Positions 23,709 through 32,199 of a stretch of DNA of 64,000 nucleotides are shown piece by piece. The DNA lies in the NCBI RefSeq assembly GCF_900142965.1, contig NZ_FRCQ01000029.1, positions 40,124 through 104,123 of the forward strand. The letters are read 5' to 3'. Source of the DNA: Rhizobacter sp. OV335 (lineage in GTDB: Bacteria; Pseudomonadota; Gammaproteobacteria; Burkholderiales; Burkholderiaceae_C). A program made the position numbers and the translations under genes. The stretch's first letter is position 1, and every line of letters begins with the position of its first letter. A model generated the notes under the pieces. The model made no database searches, had not been told where the DNA came from, and saw only the letters and a list, made by a program, of their open reading frames with translations.

Positions 23709-24104
23709 CTAATCCATGTGCTCGATGTCGACGGGCATCTCGACCCAGCTGTGCATGCGCTCTTCGTACACCGAGAACGTGGGTGCGGGAAAGGCCGGAT
23801 CGGCGAACGCACCGACGGGAATGGCGATGTTGTCTTCACCGCCCTGGCAGGTGTAGTACACGGTGGCACCGCAGGTGGAGCAGAAGTGGAACGTGCAGCT
23901 GCCTCCGCCATCACCGACCCGAACGTACGTGGTCGCAGCGCCGGCAATGGCCACCGAGTTGGCGGGAAATCGCGCCTGCGCAGCGAACACGCTGCCTGTT
24001 CTGCGCTGGCAGGCAAGGCAGTGGCAGACGGAGATGCGAATCGGCTCGGCCGACGTGACGGCCGTGAGCTGGCCGCAAGAGCAACTGGCAGTTCGGGTCG
24101 TCAT
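23709..24104 (-). CDS. GFA/CENP-V family zinc protein
   Basis: Encodes 131 residues. The glutathione-dependent formaldehyde-activating (GFA) fold is shown by its zinc ligands: SCSCGQL near the start, CHCLACQRRTGS, and FHFCSTCGATVYY. Few members act on formaldehyde; most have unknown substrates. A TTG three codons upstream (24113) is an alternative start. A second GFA gene lies at 43909-44313. Cytoplasmic. Confidence 0.88.
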   Translation of the reverse strand: MTTRTASCSCGQLTAVTSAEPIRISVCHCLACQRRTGSVFAAQARFPANSVAIAGAATTYVRVGDGGGSCTFHFCSTCGATVYYTCQGGEDNIAIPVGAFADPAFPAPTFSVYEERMHSWVEMPVDIEHMD

Positions 24105-24125
24105 GTCGATCAATGCCTCAGTAGA

Positions 24126-24641
24126 TCAGGAGCACCCTTCGGCACGCCGTATCGCCGGCTCTGCGCCGACAAACAATTCGTCGACCGCCTGCTTCCCGTC
24201 GACGCGAATCGCGAACTGCTTGTCGCCCGACACCAGCACGATGCTGCGGTCTCCCGCGTCTGCGGATCTGTGCTGCTGAACTTCTTCGATGCGCGATCCG
24301 AAAGAGCGCCGAACCCTGTCGAGACTGGAGCCGACCCGGATGCCCGATGGCGTCACCACATCCGGCTCACGCGTCTCGATCCGGACGATCTTCTGGTCTT
24401 CGGTCATGAACTGCAGGTCTGCCGACGCCTGGTAGAAATCGCAACCGACCTTCGCCACGCCGCGGGGGTTCGGCAGGTTCTTGCGCCCCAGCTTGGTCAG
24501 CAGCCGGTGCGCTTGCGCGATCGGCATTCCCACTTGAACAGGCCCATACGAATTCATCGTCAGGACCGTATCGGCCGCGAACGCGGCGGTGGACGCAATC
24601 AACTGCGCCGCGACAAAAGCCAAGGTGGCGAACTCTCTCAT
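24126..24641 (-). CDS. Periplasmic hypothetical protein
   Basis: Encodes 171 residues. Residues 1-23 are a signal peptide ending in AFAAD. The mature part has SYGPVQVGMPIAQAHRLL, a motif seen in small periplasmic proteins with a repeated GxVxxGMS-type beta-alpha unit, and a second similar unit ITPSGIRVGSSLDRVRRSFG. Cys residues near 66 and at the end might pair. The function is unknown. It is upstream of the GFA gene on the same strand. Confidence 0.7.
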   Translation of the reverse strand: MREFATLAFVAAQLIASTAAFAADTVLTMNSYGPVQVGMPIAQAHRLLTKLGRKNLPNPRGVAKVGCDFYQASADLQFMTEDQKIVRIETREPDVVTPSGIRVGSSLDRVRRSFGSRIEEVQQHRSADAGDRSIVLVSGDKQFAIRVDGKQAVDELFVGAEPAIRRAEGCS

Positions 24642-24677
24642 GATCTCGGGGGTGCCAGGCGAGTGGCGGTGATGGGG

Positions 24678-25298
24678 TCAGCCGGACTGTACCGTCTGGG
24701 CAAAGTGCGCCTCCAGCGCCGCCTCCGCCCGAGCCCGCGCCGCCTCCACCGCCTCCGGCCCGCCACCCGTCCCCTCCACCGAGAAGAAGCGCACGTCGTG
24801 CAGCCCGATCATCTCGAGGATCACCTTGAGGTACGGCGTCAAGAAATCCGGCTGCCGCGCCTGCTCGCCCGAGAACCTCCCGCCTGACGCGATGGCCACG
24901 AACACCGGCCGATCGCGCAGTGCGCCCACCTTGCCCTCGGCCGTCACATGAAACGTGCGCCGCGCCCGCACCACGTGATCGATCCACGCCTTCAGCATCG
25001 AAGGCACGCCCAGGTTGTGCATCGGCGTCGCAATGACGATCACGTCTGATCGCTCCAGCTCGCGGATCAGCACGTCCGACTGCGCAATGCCTCCCAGCGC
25101 CGACACCTCGGCCGTGGCCGAATGCTGCGCCAGCGCGTAGTTCGCGTCGACGTGCGCCAGGCTGCCGTCGCCGATCACCCGCTCCACCACGCTGGCCGCC
25201 GGCTCGCGCGCCAGCAAGCGGTCGACGATTTTCTGCGAGAGCCGTTGGCTCTCGGACGACGGCCCGCGCGGGCTGCAACTGATGCGAAGGATGTTCAT
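24678..25298 (-). CDS. azoR: FMN-dependent NADH-azoreductase
   Basis: Encodes 206 residues and belongs to the flavodoxin-like AzoR/AcpD family, which reduces azo dyes and quinones with NADH using FMN. Visible features: ISCSPRGPSSESQRLSQKIVDRLL at the N-terminal phosphate loop, TPMHNLGVPSMLKAWIDHVVRARRTF (FMN and substrate site), and IASGGRFSGEQARQPDFLTPYL near the isoalloxazine site. It is divergent from a MocR regulator with 75 bp between, and that space holds a putative operator, so it is the likely target of that regulator. Confidence 0.9.
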   Translation of the reverse strand: MNILRISCSPRGPSSESQRLSQKIVDRLLAREPAASVVERVIGDGSLAHVDANYALAQHSATAEVSALGGIAQSDVLIRELERSDVIVIATPMHNLGVPSMLKAWIDHVVRARRTFHVTAEGKVGALRDRPVFVAIASGGRFSGEQARQPDFLTPYLKVILEMIGLHDVRFFSVEGTGGGPEAVEAARARAEAALEAHFAQTVQSG

Positions 25299-25331
25299 GC
25301 GATCAGTGTGGCGCCGCCGTGGATCAGGCCA

Positions 25332-25342
25332 AAGAGCCAAGA
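25332..25342 (-). promoter_or_regulatory. Putative MocR operator between azoR and mocR
   Basis: The 11 bases TCTTGGCTCTT, read toward azoR, begin 33 bp before the azoR start. The same 11 bases are found upstream of the AhpD-like gene at 26833-26843 in the same orientation to that gene. Flanking CCA and TGAT...CC bases are also shared. The repeat probably marks the binding site of the MocR protein encoded between. Confidence 0.6.
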
Positions 25343-25373
25343 GTGGTCTTCCCGGCCGGTCCATGATGGCCGC

Positions 25374-26795
25374 ATGCCCATCGACACCCCCAGCCCCCTC
25401 GCGCCCTTGGATCCCTCGGCGGCCGAGCCCTTGTACCGCCAGATCTACGACCGCTTCCGCGCCGCCATCGCCGCCGGCGTGCTGAAGCCCGGCGACCGCA
25501 TTCCGTCGGCCCGCGCGCTGATGAAGGAGCTGGGCCTGGCGCGCGGCACCATCGAATCCGCCTACGCGCTGCTGACGGCCGAGGGCTACATCCAGGCCCG
25601 CGGCCAGGCCGGCACCGTCGTCACGCCCGACCTGAAGCCGCAGGCCCCGCTGCCCAGCGCACCACCGCCCACCGACCCGGCCACCGCCGAGCCCAGCTTC
25701 CGCCCCGACACCACGCTGCCCTTCCAGATGGGCCTGCCCGCACTCGATGCCTTCCCGCGCAAGATCTGGGCGCGCCTGGGTGCGCGCTGCATCCGCGCGA
25801 TGCAGCCGGCCGACATGGCGCATCCGTCGGTTCCGGGCCTGCCGTCGCTGCGCACCGAGATCGCCGCCTACCTGCACCTGTCGCGCGGTGTCAGCTGCTC
25901 GCCTGCGCAGGTCTTCGTGACCACCGGCTACCGCCACAGCATCCAGTTGATCGGCCAGGCGCTGTTCAACGCAGGCGATCGCGTCTGGCTCGAAAACCCC
26001 GGCTACCCGCCGACGCGCGAGCTGCTGCAGCACATGGGCATCGCGGCCACGCCGGTGCCGGTCGATGCCGACGGCATCGTCGTCGACGAAGGCATGCGGC
26101 TCGCGCCGCGCGCGCGGGCGGCCATCGTCACGCCGGCGCACCAGAGCCCGCTGGGCGTGTCGCTGTCGCTGCCGCGGCGCCTGGCCTTGCTCGATTGGGC
26201 GACGCGCAGCAAAGCCTGGATCGTCGAGGACGACTACGACGGCGAGTTCCGCTACGTCAGCCGCCCGCTGCCAGCGCTGAAAAGCCTCGATCGCGATGGC
26301 CGCGTGCTGTACGCCGGCACCTTCAGCAAGCTGCTGTTCCCGAGCCTGCGGCTGGCGTACCTGGTGGTGCCCGAAGCGCTGGTCGAACGCTTCGAGCAGA
26401 TCAGCCAGGCCTTCGCTGGCGGCAGCCCGCAGATCACGCAGGCCATCGTCAGCGCCTTCATCACCGAAGGGCATTTCGCGCGCCACATCCAGCGCATGCG
26501 CCGGCTCTATGCCGAGCGCCGCGAAGCCACCGTGGCCGGCCTCGACAGCGTGCTGGGTCAGCACCTGCAGATCGACGCGCAACCCGGCGGCATGCACCTG
26601 ATCCTGCGGCTGCAAGCCCGGCGCTCCGACCGCAAGCTGGCATCACGCATGCTCGAAGCCGGCCTGTTTGCCGAGGCGCTGACCGACTGGACCTTCGACC
26701 GCGACGGCCCGTCGGCGCTGATGCTCGCCTTCACGAACATCGATTCCCGGCGCACCGCCGAGAAGCTCGCGAAGCGCATCCTCGATCTGTTGTGA
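25374..26795 (+). CDS. MocR/PdxR-family transcriptional regulator
   Basis: Encodes 473 residues. Residues about 15-85 are a GntR winged helix (PLYRQIYDRFRAAIAAGVLKPGDRIPSARALMKELGLARGTIESAYALL). Residues about 115-473 are a fold-type I aminotransferase domain that binds PLP; the lysine is in AGTFSKLLFPSLRL, and DDYDGEFR and the NPGYPPTR segment are present. Such proteins sense a ligand through PLP and act as activators or repressors. It is divergent from azoR, and the AhpD-like and sugE genes follow on the same strand. A shared 11-bp motif suggests it controls both sides. Confidence 0.92.
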   Translation: MPIDTPSPLAPLDPSAAEPLYRQIYDRFRAAIAAGVLKPGDRIPSARALMKELGLARGTIESAYALLTAEGYIQARGQAGTVVTPDLKPQAPLPSAPPPTDPATAEPSFRPDTTLPFQMGLPALDAFPRKIWARLGARCIRAMQPADMAHPSVPGLPSLRTEIAAYLHLSRGVSCSPAQVFVTTGYRHSIQLIGQALFNAGDRVWLENPGYPPTRELLQHMGIAATPVPVDADGIVVDEGMRLAPRARAAIVTPAHQSPLGVSLSLPRRLALLDWATRSKAWIVEDDYDGEFRYVSRPLPALKSLDRDGRVLYAGTFSKLLFPSLRLAYLVVPEALVERFEQISQAFAGGSPQITQAIVSAFITEGHFARHIQRMRRLYAERREATVAGLDSVLGQHLQIDAQPGGMHLILRLQARRSDRKLASRMLEAGLFAEALTDWTFDRDGPSALMLAFTNIDSRRTAEKLAKRILDLL

Positions 26796-26832
26796 TTCGG
26801 TGCGTTGAACATGGCCCAGTCCGCAAGCCATA

Positions 26833-26843
26833 TCTTGGCTCTT
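26833..26843 (+). promoter_or_regulatory. Putative MocR operator upstream of the AhpD-like gene
   Basis: TCTTGGCTCTT lies 60 bp before the start of the AhpD-like gene and is identical to the site in front of azoR. It sits within the 108-bp gap after the mocR stop, which argues for a separate, regulated promoter here. Confidence 0.6.
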
Positions 26844-26903
26844 CTGTGATGGTCCAAGACGGCGCACGATGACGACCTTCCATCACCGAACCACAGGATC
26901 GTC

Positions 26904-27362
26904 ATGAGCCATCGCATCGACTACGCCAAGGCCGCCCCCGAAGGCTACAAGGCCTACTTCGGCGTCTACACCGCCGTCCAGAAAAGCGGCCTGCCCAAGG
27001 AACTGATCGACCTCGTCTACCTGCGCGTCTCGCAGATCAACGGCTGCGCGTTCTGCATCGACATGCATTCGCGCGACCTGCTGAAATCCGGCCTCGCCAT
27101 CGACAAGCTGGTGCTGGTGCAAGGCTGGCGCGAAGGCGGCGCGTTGTTCAGCACCCGTGAACGCGCGGCACTCGCCTGGGCCGAGACCGTGACCCTGGTC
27201 GCCGACACCGGCGTGCCCGATGCCGAGTACGAGGCCGCCACCGCCGAGTTCAACGAAAAGGAACTGGCCGACCTCACCTACGCGATCGGCCTGATGAACG
27301 CCTTCAACCGCCTCGGCGTCGCGTTCCGTGCGACCCCCGCCGCGGCGGCCAAGGCAGCCTGA
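26904..27362 (+). CDS. Carboxymuconolactone decarboxylase/AhpD-like protein
   Basis: Encodes 152 residues of the AhpD-like fold. The redox motif CAFCIDMHSRDL (about 50-61) has the CxxC plus His of the alkylhydroperoxidase family, so peroxidase or thiol-disulfide activity is likely rather than decarboxylation. The rest is helical as expected. It is followed 2 bp later by sugE. The upstream operator links it to the MocR protein and azoR, a set that suggests a response to electrophiles or quinones. Confidence 0.9.
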   Translation: MSHRIDYAKAAPEGYKAYFGVYTAVQKSGLPKELIDLVYLRVSQINGCAFCIDMHSRDLLKSGLAIDKLVLVQGWREGGALFSTRERAALAWAETVTLVADTGVPDAEYEAATAEFNEKELADLTYAIGLMNAFNRLGVAFRATPAAAAKAA

Positions 27363-27363
27363 C

Positions 27364-27681
27364 ATGGCCTGGCTGATGCTCGTCGTCGCGGGCGTGCTCG
27401 AGATCGCGTTCGCCTACGGCATGAAATCGTCCGAAGGCTTCACGCGGCTGATGCCGTCGCTGCTGACGGTGGCCACCGGGCTGACGAGCGTCGTGCTGCT
27501 GTCGCTCGCGATGCGCACGCTGCCGATGGGCACCGGCTACGCGATCTGGACCGGCATCGGCGCGGCCGGCACCGCCATCGTCGGCATCCTCGTGATGGGC
27601 GATTCGGCGGCGCCGCTGCGCGTGCTGTGCATCGTGCTGATCCTGGCCGGGGTGATCGGGCTGAAGCTGGTCGTCAAATGA
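27364..27681 (+). CDS. sugE: SMR-family guanidinium/quaternary-ammonium exporter (SugE/Gdx type)
   Basis: Encodes 105 residues with four membrane helices. MAWLMLVVAGVLEIAFAYGMK places the essential Glu in helix one (VLEIAFA), and PMGTGYAIWTGIGAAGTAIVGI matches the SugE signature. Family members export guanidinium or small quaternary ammonium ions against protons as an antiparallel dimer. No guanidine riboswitch is seen upstream; it is the second gene of a unit with the AhpD-like gene. Its end overlaps the convergent hydrolase gene by 8 bp. Confidence 0.9.
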   Translation: MAWLMLVVAGVLEIAFAYGMKSSEGFTRLMPSLLTVATGLTSVVLLSLAMRTLPMGTGYAIWTGIGAAGTAIVGILVMGDSAAPLRVLCIVLILAGVIGLKLVVK

Positions 27682-29287
27682 TGTCGAGCACCGCATAGAC
27701 GCTGGCGAAGATCCCCAGGGCCCACGCCGCGGGAACGATGTTGAACTTCCCGCCCCAGAACACAAGGAAGCCGGCCCCGATCACCAGCCCGAGCACGACC
27801 ACCTTCGCCAGGTACGGCATGCTGTTCGAGAGCTGCCGGTAGTAGCCCGGCGTCGTCAGTCCGGTGGGCGCGATCGTCGTGTCGCCGAGCGCAAAGCCGG
27901 CCAGCATGTCGAGGCGCTCTTCCTTCAGCGCCTCGCCGTGCCCGCCGGCGTAGTACGCGACCTCGTCCGTCATGCCGCCGAGAAAGCCCGAGAACCCTGC
28001 CGTGCCGACGTCCTTCATCCGGATGCCGCTCAGCGCATTGCACAGCAGCGCCACCGGCCAGTCGCGGTTGGCGCGGTCGTTGCGGATGCGGCCCACCTGG
28101 CGTTCGAGGTTCCGGAAGCGCTGCAGGAAATCCTGCGGCAGCACGCTGCCGGCCAGCGCCACGTTGGTGAAGCGCATGCCCGGCGTGCGCAGCAGGCTGT
28201 GGCCGAGGAGGTAGGTGCCGTTGCTGTGGGCAATGATGTCGAACTCGGCGGCGGGGTGCTTCGCGAGTTCTTCGGTGTACCAATCCTGGAACACGCGGAT
28301 GTTCCTGCGGCGCACCGACGGCAGCGCGAACTGTGCGGCCGTGAAGTAGCCGTAGGTCGGGTTGCGCACGACCACGCGCGCGCCCTCGCGGGCCTTGATG
28401 CGCGCCTCCAGCCCCTCGACCCAGCCGTCGACGTTCGACGCGCGGATGCCGTGCAGCAGGAACACGACGCGGCGCACCGGGTCGTCCGGCGCGGCAGCCT
28501 TGCTCGGGAAATCGCCCAGCAGCGCCTGCCGCAGCACCGAGTAGCGCAGCTCGGGATCGTCGGTCAGGTCAAGCCGGTAGATGCCGCGGTGATTGGCCTC
28601 GGGCACCTCGAGGTAGTGCCCATCGGGGAACGCGAGGATGTCGCGGCTGTCGTCGGCATTGACCAGCCCGTCCGACGTGCCCAGCACCTGGATCACCGAC
28701 GGCGCGCCCGAGGCCGGTGCCGGTGCGCGGAAGTGGCGGATCCAGTCAATGCGCAGGTTGGTCAGGAAATCGGAGCCGCGCAGGATGTCGATCGCGGTGA
28801 AGTGCGGCACGAACGGCACGACGCGGGCGAGGTACGCCATCAGCCGTTCCGACCACGAGGCCGAGCGCAGGTCGATGCCGCGGTTGAGTGAGGCCATCAG
28901 CACGATGCGCGACACGCGCGCGGACCACGCGGACGGGCTCACGTCGGCCACGCCGCCCGCGGCCAGCAGGTAGGCCTGCCGCACGACCAGCCCGCCCATG
29001 CTGTGGCCGATCAGCAGGATGTCGTCGTAGCCGCCGCTGCGCAGCCACTCGGCCGCCACCAGCGCATTCAGCCGCTTGCCCAGGCTGTCGAGGCGGCCCA
29101 TGCTGAACCATTGGGTCTTGTGGTCGAAGCGCAGCCACGTCACCTGGGCCTGGCTGAAGGACGGCTCCTTCTCGATCCGGTCGATCAGCGGCTTCCACAG
29201 CCGCGTGTCGCCGCCGATGCCCGGCACCAGCACGACCAGGCGTTTGCGAGGCGGGGTCTCGGGAACTTGCGCGATCTCGTCCGTCAT
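27674..29287 (-). CDS. Tandem alpha/beta-hydrolase (lipase-like) membrane protein
   Basis: Encodes 537 residues; AGGAGGAAT precedes the ATG. Two alpha/beta-hydrolase units are visible. The first has LVVLVPGIGGDTRLW as oxyanion strand and GHSMGG with S96 as nucleophile. The second has VFLLHGIRASNVDGW and AHSNGT with S355. Two hydrophobic segments end the protein (about 490-535: VVVLGLVIGAGFLVFWG and PAAWALGIFASVYAVLDII). No signal peptide is present, so the domains probably face the cytoplasm and are membrane-tethered. Such fused lipase-like proteins are uncommon; the substrate is unknown. Confidence 0.8.
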   Translation of the reverse strand: MTDEIAQVPETPPRKRLVVLVPGIGGDTRLWKPLIDRIEKEPSFSQAQVTWLRFDHKTQWFSMGRLDSLGKRLNALVAAEWLRSGGYDDILLIGHSMGGLVVRQAYLLAAGGVADVSPSAWSARVSRIVLMASLNRGIDLRSASWSERLMAYLARVVPFVPHFTAIDILRGSDFLTNLRIDWIRHFRAPAPASGAPSVIQVLGTSDGLVNADDSRDILAFPDGHYLEVPEANHRGIYRLDLTDDPELRYSVLRQALLGDFPSKAAAPDDPVRRVVFLLHGIRASNVDGWVEGLEARIKAREGARVVVRNPTYGYFTAAQFALPSVRRRNIRVFQDWYTEELAKHPAAEFDIIAHSNGTYLLGHSLLRTPGMRFTNVALAGSVLPQDFLQRFRNLERQVGRIRNDRANRDWPVALLCNALSGIRMKDVGTAGFSGFLGGMTDEVAYYAGGHGEALKEERLDMLAGFALGDTTIAPTGLTTPGYYRQLSNSMPYLAKVVVLGLVIGAGFLVFWGGKFNIVPAAWALGIFASVYAVLDII

Positions 29288-29317
29288 GGCATTCCTCCTG
29301 GCGGGCAGAATACGCGA

Positions 29318-29737
29318 ATGACCCGCATCAACCTCAAAGCCGTGGCCCTCGGATTCCTGCTGACCCTCGGGCTCGACATCCTGACCGGCATCGTCATGCT
29401 GTTCCTGCACGGCGACGAGGTCAGCGTGGCCGGCCGGTCGTCCGAGCAGGTGTCGCAAGACCTGGCGAACGTCACCGGCAGCACGAGCTTCCTGGTGGTG
29501 AGCATCGTCCTCGGCACCTTCACCACGATGGTCGGTGGCTGCGTCACCGCACGGCTGGCCAAGCGCTACCCCTACTTCAACGGGCTCGCCGTCGGCGTGC
29601 TCGGCGCGCTGTTCGGGCTGGTCTTCTGGTCCGAGAACCCGATGTGGTTCAACCTGTTCGCGCTCGCCACCGTGATCCCCACCGCGCTGCTGGGCGCGCA
29701 CATCGCGGTGCGCATGGCTACACCGGGCGATCGTTGA
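29318..29737 (+). CDS. Predicted membrane protein
   Basis: Encodes 139 residues with four hydrophobic segments: about 7-30 (AVALGFLLTLGLDILTGIVMLFL), 56-78, 86-104 (FNGLAVGVLGALFGLVFW) and 110-132. It resembles small TIGR-type inner-membrane proteins without known function. It is divergent from the hydrolase gene (30 bp gap), and its last 20 bases overlap the convergent SDR gene. Confidence 0.7.
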   Translation: MTRINLKAVALGFLLTLGLDILTGIVMLFLHGDEVSVAGRSSEQVSQDLANVTGSTSFLVVSIVLGTFTTMVGGCVTARLAKRYPYFNGLAVGVLGALFGLVFWSENPMWFNLFALATVIPTALLGAHIAVRMATPGDR

Positions 29738-30470
29738 CGGCCCGAGCCACCGCATCCGCACCCGCCGGGTAGCGCAGCTGCCCGCTCGCGTCGTTCGCGG
29801 CGCGCCAGACGGTTTCCGCCACGTCGGCCGCGGTGGTCACTGCGGCGGGGTTTCCCAGCGCGGCAAAGATCGCCTGAGCAAATGGCGCATAGGCCTCGGG
29901 GATCAGGCCCTGCATGCGCTCCGTGCCGTTGGCCGTGAAGCGTGTGCCGGGGCCGTACCCGGGCTCGACCAGCTTCACGCGCACATCGAACGGCGCCAGC
30001 TCCAGCGCGAGCGATGTACTGAAGCCCTGGATCGCCGTCTTGCTCGCGGTGTAGGCCGCGACGAGCGGCATCGGCGCCATCGTCACGGTCGAGGTCACGT
30101 TGATCACCAGCCCCGCGCGGCGGCTGCGGAATTGCGGCAACACGGCCTGGGCCATCGCCATCATCCCGAAGGTGTTGGTCTCGAAGATCTCGCGCACGGT
30201 CGCCATCGGCGTCGCTTCGAAGGCGCCGAACAGCCCGAGGCCGGCGTTGTTGACGAGCACGTCGATCGGCCCAGCCGCCTCGATGGCGGCGGCGATGCTG
30301 TCGGGCCGGGTCACGTCGAGCGGCAGCACGCGCAGGCGCTCGGCGGCGGGCAGCACGTCGGCGCGGGGTGTCCGCATCGTGGCGATCACGTTCCAGCCTT
30401 GTGCGTGGAAGTGGCGGGCGGTCTCGAGTCCGTAGCCGGACGAGCAGCCGGTGATCAGGATGGTTTTCAT
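29718..30470 (-). CDS. Short-chain dehydrogenase/reductase, copy 1
   Basis: Encodes 250 residues of the classical SDR family. It has the NAD(P)-binding TGCSSGYG at residues 7-14, NNAG in VLVNNAGLGLFG, and the catalytic S and YxxxK in NVTSTVTMAPMPLVAAYTASKTA. Substrates are probably carbonyl compounds. It is divergent from an AraC regulator, an arrangement repeated at 32194-33987 by paralogues of both proteins. The promoter region retains GATTGTAG followed 20 bp later by TATCGT in both pairs. Confidence 0.9.
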   Translation of the reverse strand: MKTILITGCSSGYGLETARHFHAQGWNVIATMRTPRADVLPAAERLRVLPLDVTRPDSIAAAIEAAGPIDVLVNNAGLGLFGAFEATPMATVREIFETNTFGMMAMAQAVLPQFRSRRAGLVINVTSTVTMAPMPLVAAYTASKTAIQGFSTSLALELAPFDVRVKLVEPGYGPGTRFTANGTERMQGLIPEAYAPFAQAIFAALGNPAAVTTAADVAETVWRAANDASGQLRYPAGADAVARAVNDRPV

Positions 30471-30530
30471 TCGGAAGCCTTGGCGGTGTGTTGAGGTGAT
30501 CGAACGATACCGACGCCAGGCGGGACGATC

Positions 30531-30566
30531 TACAATCAAGAGTCCGTCATTAGTTTGCAGGAGTCC
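30531..30566 (+). promoter_or_regulatory. Promoter and direct-repeat operator of AraC regulator 1
   Basis: A -10-like TACAAT (30531-30536) is followed 3 bases later by GAGTCC (30540-30545), then GAGTCC again (30561-30566). The repeats are 21 bp apart, two helix turns. The second ends 4 bases before the ATG. The same elements at the same spacings precede the paralogous regulator 2. Direct repeats of this spacing fit AraC-type binding, so autoregulation is likely. Confidence 0.65.
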
Positions 30567-30570
30567 GGCC

Positions 30571-31491
30571 ATGGTCGATCCGCTGGCAGAGGTGATCGCG
30601 CTGCTGCGGCCGCGGGCGGTGTACTCCAAGGTGATCAGCGGCGCCGGGTCGTGGGCCGTGCGCTATTCAAGCTTCGGCCAGCCGAGCTTCTGCACGATGC
30701 TCGAGGGTGAATGCGTGCTGGCGGTCGATGGGCAGCTGCCGATCACGCTCCTCGCGGGCGACTTCCTGCTGATGCCGGCGACGCCCGGGTTCACGATGTC
30801 GGGCACGTCGCCGGCCGTTCCGGTCTTCGTCGATCCGAAGGCGCAGCCCGCACCCGAGGGCGAGGTTCGCCATGGCCGGCGCGAGGGCCCGCCCGATGTG
30901 CGCATGCTCGGCGGCTACTTCGCGTTCGATTCGCCCGATGCGGCGTTGACGGTGTCGCTGCTGCCCAGCGTGCTGCATGTGCGCGGCGTCGAGCGGCTCA
31001 CGCTGCTGGTGCAACTGGTGCGGGGCGAATCCATCGAGCAGCGATCCGGCCGCGAGCTGGTGCTCACGCGTTTCGTCGAGGTGCTGCTGATCGAGGCGTT
31101 GCGCTCCGCGCCCGGCGGCACCGCACCGCCGGGGCTGCTGCGTGCGTTGGCCGATTCGCGCCTGGCTACCGCGATCCGGCACATGCACGGCGAACCGGCG
31201 CGCGCCTGGACGGTCGATGAACTGGCGAAGCAGGCAGCGCTGTCACGCTCGGTGTTCTTCGAGCGCTTCACTCGCGCGGTGGGCGTGTCGCCGATGGCCT
31301 ACCTGCTGGGCTGGCGGATGGCCCTCGCGAAAGACCTGCTCAGCCGCAGCGATGTCGCGCTGGCCGACGTGGCCGAGCGCGTCGGCTACGCCTCGGCCAG
31401 CACCTTCAGCACGGCGTTCAGCCGGTATGTGGGGCTGGCGCCCGGGCGGTTTGCGCGGCAGCAGTCGGCGGTCGTTTCTCAGCCTCTATGA
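30571..31491 (+). CDS. AraC-family regulator with N-terminal cupin, copy 1
   Basis: Encodes 306 residues. Residues about 5-190 are a cupin-type sensor (Cupin_6), with FCTMLEGECVLAVDG and ITLLAGDFLLMPATPGF. The C-terminal 100 residues have two helix-turn-helix units (WTVDELAKQAALSRSVFFERFTRAVG and LADVAERVGYASASTFSTAFSRYVG). It should bind DNA when its ligand is present or absent. It is divergent from SDR copy 1. The C-terminal half is nearly the same as that of the regulator at 32194-33138. Confidence 0.92.
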   Translation: MVDPLAEVIALLRPRAVYSKVISGAGSWAVRYSSFGQPSFCTMLEGECVLAVDGQLPITLLAGDFLLMPATPGFTMSGTSPAVPVFVDPKAQPAPEGEVRHGRREGPPDVRMLGGYFAFDSPDAALTVSLLPSVLHVRGVERLTLLVQLVRGESIEQRSGRELVLTRFVEVLLIEALRSAPGGTAPPGLLRALADSRLATAIRHMHGEPARAWTVDELAKQAALSRSVFFERFTRAVGVSPMAYLLGWRMALAKDLLSRSDVALADVAERVGYASASTFSTAFSRYVGLAPGRFARQQSAVVSQPL

Positions 31492-31539
31492 TTCGCCGCC
31501 CACCTCGGGCACCGACCCGTTCGATCTCGAAAGGCCGAC

Positions 31540-32199
31540 ATGCGGAACTTCCTGCTGGGTGCTGTGTGTGGCGCGTGCGCCATGGCACTCGGGCTCTATC
31601 TGTGGTCACCGTCCTCGACCGAGTGGGCGGTGGCGAAGGCCAACCCGAGCGCACCTGAACCGGCACGGATTCCGATGCCCGCGGTCGCACCACCCGCTGA
31701 GCCTGCTTCGCAGGTGCAGTTACCCCCGCAGCGCATTCAGCCGGCGGTGCCCCCCGCTTCCGAACCCAAGGCCGCCGCGCCTGTGGTGCCGGATCGGCCC
31801 ACTCCACCGATCCTGCTGTCCGCGGAGCACGCCAAGGTGCTGCTCCCGCCGCCGAACGTCGGCCGCCCGCTCAGCCTGGCCGAGCTGCACATGCAGCTGT
31901 CGTCCGAGAGCAAGGACGCGAACTGGGCACCGGACCTGGAACAGTCCATCCGCCAAGCCCTCACGGTGGGCAATGCCTCGGCGGAGTTCGAGATCCTGAG
32001 CGTCGAGTGCCGGGCCACGCTGTGCGAAGTCCTCGCGTTCGGCAACTTGCCGTCGTCCGGCCAGCGGTGGAACCAGGTCTGGGACGACATCCAGATGCAA
32101 TCCTGGTACGCCGGCTTCCAGGGCAACACCACCTCGTCCTTCGTCCAGAACGGTCGCTACACGATCGTCACGATTCTTCAGCGCGTCAAACGATCATGA
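31540..32199 (+). CDS. Membrane-anchored periplasmic protein with proline-rich linker
   Basis: Encodes 219 residues. Residues about 3-22 (FLLGAVCGACAMALGLYLW) form a membrane anchor. A Pro/Ala-rich linker runs to about residue 95. The remaining domain has two Cys (VECRATLCEVLAFG) likely joined by a disulfide, so it should lie in the periplasm. The domain resembles unnamed proteins with an ECRxxxCxV motif. It lies between the two AraC-SDR pairs and overlaps the convergent regulator by 6 bp. Confidence 0.65.
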   Translation: MRNFLLGAVCGACAMALGLYLWSPSSTEWAVAKANPSAPEPARIPMPAVAPPAEPASQVQLPPQRIQPAVPPASEPKAAAPVVPDRPTPPILLSAEHAKVLLPPPNVGRPLSLAELHMQLSSESKDANWAPDLEQSIRQALTVGNASAEFEILSVECRATLCEVLAFGNLPSSGQRWNQVWDDIQMQSWYAGFQGNTTSSFVQNGRYTIVTILQRVKRS

